A DNA stretch of 61,805 nt. Origin: Solirubrobacterales bacterium (GTDB taxonomy: Bacteria > Actinomycetota > Thermoleophilia > Solirubrobacterales > Solirubrobacteraceae). The position numbers and the translations under genes are program-made. Below, piece by piece: positions 58,958 through 61,805 of the stretch. The notes below the pieces were generated by a model. That model was not told the origin of the DNA and ran no database searches. It saw only the letters and a program-made list of their open reading frames with translations. Position 1 is the stretch's first letter. Every line of letters begins with the position of its first letter. Location: contig DAIDJO010000102.1 in assembly GCA_027451345.1 (NCBI GenBank), positions 1 through 61,805 on the forward strand, read 5' to 3'.

Positions 58958-59344
58958 ATGAAGCTCACGAGGTACATCGCCGTCACCCTCACCGCGGCCG
59001 TGCTGGGCGCCGTGCCCGCCGTCGCCGCGGCGAACGGCAAGGGGAACGCCCCGGGCCAGAAGACCAAGTCGACCCAGAGCACGTCGACTCCGACCACCAC
59101 GCCAGCCCCGAAGGGCAAGGCGTACGGCAAGGACTGCCGTGGTCAGAGCAAGCAGCACGTCGCCGGCGTTCCGGGCACCCTGTTCTCGGCCTGCGTGCGC
59201 GGCGCGGCGCAGGCGGCGAAGACCCCGAAGAGCACCCCGACCCAGGACTGCAAGGGCCTCAGCACCAAGCACGTCAAGGGCTCCCCGGGGACCCCGTTCA
59301 GCGCGTGCGTGTCCGGAGCGGCCAAGCAGCGCGGACACCACTGA
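58958..59344 (+). CDS. small secreted protein with two Cys-containing repeats
   Basis: The 128-residue protein starts at ATG 58958 behind GGAGGA. A signal peptide (RYIAVTLTAAVLGAVPAVAA) is followed by a Lys/Thr/Pro-rich linker. Then come two copies of a 27-residue unit: DCRGQSKQHVAGVPGTLFSACV and DCKGLSTKHVKGSPGTPFSACV (first 20 or so residues of each; both Cys conserved). Each unit probably makes one disulfide. Function unknown. It may be controlled by the upstream sigma factor. Confidence 0.75.
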   Translation: MKLTRYIAVTLTAAVLGAVPAVAAANGKGNAPGQKTKSTQSTSTPTTTPAPKGKAYGKDCRGQSKQHVAGVPGTLFSACVRGAAQAAKTPKSTPTQDCKGLSTKHVKGSPGTPFSACVSGAAKQRGHH

Positions 59345-59348
59345 TTTC

Positions 59349-59392
59349 GCCGCCTCCGTTCGGGCGGAGCTTGTCTCCGCCCGGGAGGCGGC
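59349..59392 (+). terminator. strong two-part hairpin terminator
   Basis: GCCGCCTCC pairs with GGAGGCGGC, and inside it CGGGCGGAG pairs with CTCCGCCCG around a CTTGT loop, with a 3-base bulge (GTT) on the left side. It begins 5 bases after the stop of the secreted-protein gene. Eighteen paired bases make termination very likely. Confidence 0.8.
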
Positions 59393-59486
59393 CCCGGATG
59401 TCGAGCGGCTCCACCTGCACGCGGTGGGGTGACTCGGCGGCAGACCGTCACGGATCAGTTCCCCCCAACCGCCGTGGCGTAACTGC

Positions 59487-59537
59487 GAACCGTAGGAGAC
59501 TGGCGCGGCCCCCGGGTCGCGCCAGTCTCCGAGGTTC
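59487..59537. repeat. long imperfect inverted repeat before the DUF503 gene
   Basis: GAACC, 3 bases, GGAGACTGGCGCG are answered by CGCGCCAGTCTCC, 2 bases, GGTTC around a 10-base loop, giving 18 base pairs. It lies 57 bases before GTG 59595 and 95 bases after the preceding terminator. It could be a minus-strand terminator, a leader structure controlling the DUF503 gene, or a protein-binding site. Confidence 0.7.
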
Positions 59538-59594
59538 ACCCCCGTTCGGCCACAACGTCCGCCGGCCCGCGACGGTCGCAGCGATACTCCGGAC

Positions 59595-59894
59595 GTGCAC
59601 GTCGGCGCGCTCGAGGTTGAGATCCACATTCCGGCCGCCGGATCGCTGAAGGCGAAGCGTTCGGTGGTACGACACCTGATCGAGACGGCGCGGCAACGCC
59701 ACGGCGTCTCGGCCTCCGAGGTGGCCCACCACGACCTGTGGCAGCGCGCCGGGCTCGGCTTCAGCGTCGTGGCGCCGTCGGCGGGGCACGCCGAGCGGCG
59801 GCTCGACCAGGTCGAGCGCTTCATCTGGTCGCACCCGGAGATTCAGGTGATCTCCGTCACTCGCCACTGGCTCGACACGAGCGACCCCGACTGA
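59595..59894 (+). CDS. DUF503 (YlxP-like) protein
   Basis: The 99-residue protein starts at GTG 59595. It matches the DUF503 pattern: HVGALEVEIHIPAAGSLKAK followed by RSVVRHLIETARQRHGVSAS, AHHDLWQRAGLGFSVVAPS and a C-terminal strand. YlxP members often lie near nusA-infB-rbfA and may touch ribosome function; here it is separate from them. Cytosolic. Confidence 0.88.
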   Translation: MHVGALEVEIHIPAAGSLKAKRSVVRHLIETARQRHGVSASEVAHHDLWQRAGLGFSVVAPSAGHAERRLDQVERFIWSHPEIQVISVTRHWLDTSDPD

Positions 59895-59916
59895 GGCGAG
59901 CCACTACCCTCGGCTC

Positions 59917-61389
59917 ATGTCGGCCGACGGCGAGGACCGGGCCCCCGAGGCGAAACGCCTGCCGTCCGGCCGCGTGACGCGGACGGCTCGGGTGGGGGGT
60001 CTCGCCGCGGGGCAGGGCGTGCGCTGGGCCGGCATGCGGGCGGCCAACCGCATCCGAACCCCCGAGCGGGCGGCGGAGGCGGAGCGGGAGCGCACCGCCG
60101 CGCTGATCGACGAGCTCGTCGATCAGCTGAGCCGGATGCGCGGGGCCGCGATGAAGGTCGGCCAGATGCTCTCGATGCTCGACCTCGACGGTCTGCCGCC
60201 CGACCAGCAGGAGGAGCTCCAGCGCAAGCTGGCGACCCTGCGCGACGCGGTCCCGCCGGTTCCCTTCTCGCGCCTCGAGCGGCTGCTCCGCCGGGAGCTG
60301 GGGGCCCCGCTCGCCAGCGTCTTCTCTGACTTCGACGAGCGGGCGTTCGCCGCGGCCTCGATCGGCCAGGTGCACCGCGCGCGCACGCTGGCCGGCGCCG
60401 ATGTCGTGGTCAAGGTGCAGTACCCGGGCGTCGCGGAGGCCGTGGAGACGGATCTGCGCAACGCCCTGCTGCTCGTGCCGCTCGTCAGGCGACTGGCCCC
60501 GGTACTCGACGCCCGCGCCATCGGTCTCGAACTGCGCGAGCGCGTCGGCGAGGAGCTCGACTACGAGCTCGAGGCCCAGAACCAGCGGCGGATCGCGCGG
60601 CTGCTCGCCGGGCATCCGTTCATGCGGGTTCCAGCCGTCGACACCGCCCTGTCGACCCGCCGCGTCCTCGTCTCCGAGTACGTCGAGGGCGAGCGCTTCG
60701 AGGACGTCCGCAGGGCGGAGGAGTCGGTCCGCGACCGCTACGGGGAGATCGTCTTCCGCTTCTTCTTCGGCCTGCTCTACCGCGACCGCATCGCCCTGGG
60801 CGATCCGCACCCAGGCAACTATCTCTGGACCCCGGACGAGCGCGTCTGCTTCCTCGACTTCGGTCTGCTGCGGGACGTCGAGGCCACGCGCGTCGCCGCG
60901 GAGGCGCACATCGCCCTCGCCGTGCGCCGGGCGCGGGCCGACGAGCTGAAGGCGGCGCTGATCGCCGGTGGCTATCTCCCGTCGGATCGCGCGGAGGGGG
61001 TGGATGAGGCGTTCGCGCTGCGGCTGATGCGCCAGGCAACGTCCTGGTACGCGGTGCCCCGCTTTCATCGCTTCGCGGCTCCGGCGGTCCGCGCGGCGGC
61101 CGACGAGGATGGGGCGCTCACCGCCGGGGACGAGCGGCCGGGGGGGACGCCGGGCGACGAGCCGCGTGACCCGGCACAGCGGGCCGCCATCAAGCATCAG
61201 GTCGACCAGTTCACGCTGCCTCCCGACGCGGTGCTGATCCGCCGGATGCACGGCGTGGTGGCCGCGGTGCTGTACAACCTCCGCGCGGGGGCGGACTGGG
61301 GCGCGGTCGCCGCGGAGTACCTGCATGGTGAGCCTCCCGCCACCGAGCTCGGCCGGGCCGAGGCGGAGTACCTCGCCCAGCGGCGTTGA
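59917..61389 (+). CDS. ABC1/AarF/UbiB-family atypical kinase
   Basis: The 490-residue protein starts at ATG 59917. Family motifs: KVGQMLSMLDLD (KxGQ), AAASIGQVHRART (Ala-rich loop), VVVKVQYPGV (Lys), GDPHPGNYLW (catalytic-like) and FLDFGLLRD. The Ala-rich loop in place of the Gly-loop is typical of UbiB/COQ8 kinases, which are ATPases helping isoprenoid-quinone or lipid pathways. Residues 370-425 hold an acidic, low-complexity insertion. There is no C-terminal membrane anchor. Confidence 0.93.
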   Translation: MSADGEDRAPEAKRLPSGRVTRTARVGGLAAGQGVRWAGMRAANRIRTPERAAEAERERTAALIDELVDQLSRMRGAAMKVGQMLSMLDLDGLPPDQQEELQRKLATLRDAVPPVPFSRLERLLRRELGAPLASVFSDFDERAFAAASIGQVHRARTLAGADVVVKVQYPGVAEAVETDLRNALLLVPLVRRLAPVLDARAIGLELRERVGEELDYELEAQNQRRIARLLAGHPFMRVPAVDTALSTRRVLVSEYVEGERFEDVRRAEESVRDRYGEIVFRFFFGLLYRDRIALGDPHPGNYLWTPDERVCFLDFGLLRDVEATRVAAEAHIALAVRRARADELKAALIAGGYLPSDRAEGVDEAFALRLMRQATSWYAVPRFHRFAAPAVRAAADEDGALTAGDERPGGTPGDEPRDPAQRAAIKHQVDQFTLPPDAVLIRRMHGVVAAVLYNLRAGADWGAVAAEYLHGEPPATELGRAEAEYLAQRR

Positions 61390-61414
61390 GACTCCCTGCG
61401 GCCCCGCCGGCGCG

Positions 61415-61805
61415 TCAGGCGCCGGTGAGGCCGACGACCACGGCACTCGCGCCACTGACCAGGATCACGGCCGAGAGCAACCGCTGCAGGTGGGTGTGGC
61501 CGAGGCGGCGGCGCAGGCGGCTGCCGGTCGCGTGCCCGGCGAGGACGCCCGCCACGCATGCGACGATCACGGACGTCCGCAGATGCACCGCGCCCAGGGC
61601 CGGGAGGAGCGTCAGCGCGGCGATCAGCCCCATCCCGAGGAAGAGCACCGCCAGTGAGTCGCGCACCGACTTCGGCTCGAGGTCGCGCCCCGACAGCCAC
61701 AGGGCGAGCGGCGCCCCGCTGACGCCGATCGAGGTCGAGAGCATTCCCGCGAGCGCGCCCACCGCGGCCCGCGACGCTCCGACGCGACGCGCCGGCCGCC
61801 GCCGC
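61415..61805 (-). CDS. TauE/SafE-family membrane transporter, C-terminal part
   Basis: The open frame runs off the right edge, so only the C-terminal 130 or so residues are seen; the start is outside the window. Four membrane helices are visible, with MLSTSIGVSGAPLALWLSG, a signature of the second half of TauE/SafE carriers (G-x-G/S-G-x-P), and RRLGHTHLQRLLSAVILVSG at the end. The family exports sulfite or organosulfonates, or moves other small anions. Confidence 0.85.
   Translation of the reverse strand, partial: RRRPARRVGASRAAVGALAGMLSTSIGVSGAPLALWLSGRDLEPKSVRDSLAVLFLGMGLIAALTLLPALGAVHLRTSVIVACVAGVLAGHATGSRLRRRLGHTHLQRLLSAVILVSGASAVVVGLTGA

Overview
The window looks like a chromosomal piece of a high-GC actinobacterium. 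I favour a Thermoleophilia/Solirubrobacterales-type organism. The reasons are the actinobacterial gene families (MmyB-type XRE regulator, PknB-like kinase, SigE-like ECF factor, DUF5808), the many GTG and TTG starts, dense 4-base gene overlaps, a TatC with a very long first loop, and an ECF sigma factor fused to its own anti-sigma domain. The placement is inference.

Region 1 (about 0.9-17 kb) is the most unusual part. From a promoter near 1.42 kb runs a tightly packed block on the + strand: a zinc-ribbon/helical-repeat protein, a J-domain-like protein without HPD, a GrpE-like factor, an Hsp70, a ParB-like protein, a VirD4/TraG-like ATPase without membrane anchor, vWA protein 1, YegI-like kinase 1, vWA protein 2, a PP2C phosphatase, YegI-like kinase 2, a CASTOR/POLLUX-type ion channel and an NhaA Na+/H+ antiporter. 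A CAX Ca2+/H+ exchanger follows on the other strand. The vWA/PP2C/kinase genes are an expanded TerY-P triad. The block joins a private chaperone set, a DNA-pump-like ATPase, a phospho-switch and cation transport. It appears less GC-rich than the rest, so it may be an acquired island. I know of no described system with this composition.

Region 2 (17-38 kb) is mostly housekeeping and small regulatory units. It holds a lipoprotein plus PknB-like kinase, two membrane proteins, YcaQ/AlkX DNA glycosylase, a cyclic-nucleotide-binding protein, an SDR without catalytic residues, tRNA-Ser(UGA), an epoxide hydrolase, an ECF sigma/membrane partner pair, a class II amidotransferase and a HIT protein that are each broken by a single-base indel, methionine aminopeptidase, an XRE regulator divergent from an SDR, a repeat-containing secreted protein, an ECF sigma with YCII partner, and a ferritin-like gene followed by tatA and tatC.

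Region 3 (38-48 kb) contains a secreted protein, a retron-clade-like reverse transcriptase coupled to a GNAT gene, a TetR/MMPL divergent pair, an ArsR sensor with a histidine-rich HX4DH metal transporter, an aldo/keto reductase and a cupin.

Region 4 (48-54 kb) is an amino-sugar uptake operon: solute-binding protein, two ABC permeases, a TIM-barrel-like protein and NagA. Two adjacent DasR-type (dre-like) operator sequences lie just downstream of its promoter. No GntR regulator and no ABC ATPase are in the window.

Region 5 (54-61.8 kb) carries a chemoreceptor-like protein with a multi-TM sensor and long coiled coil, a sigma/anti-sigma fusion protein with a possible self-recognised promoter that recurs before a small repeat-containing secreted protein, a DUF503 protein, an AarF/UbiB-type kinase and the C-terminal part of a TauE/SafE transporter cut by the window edge.
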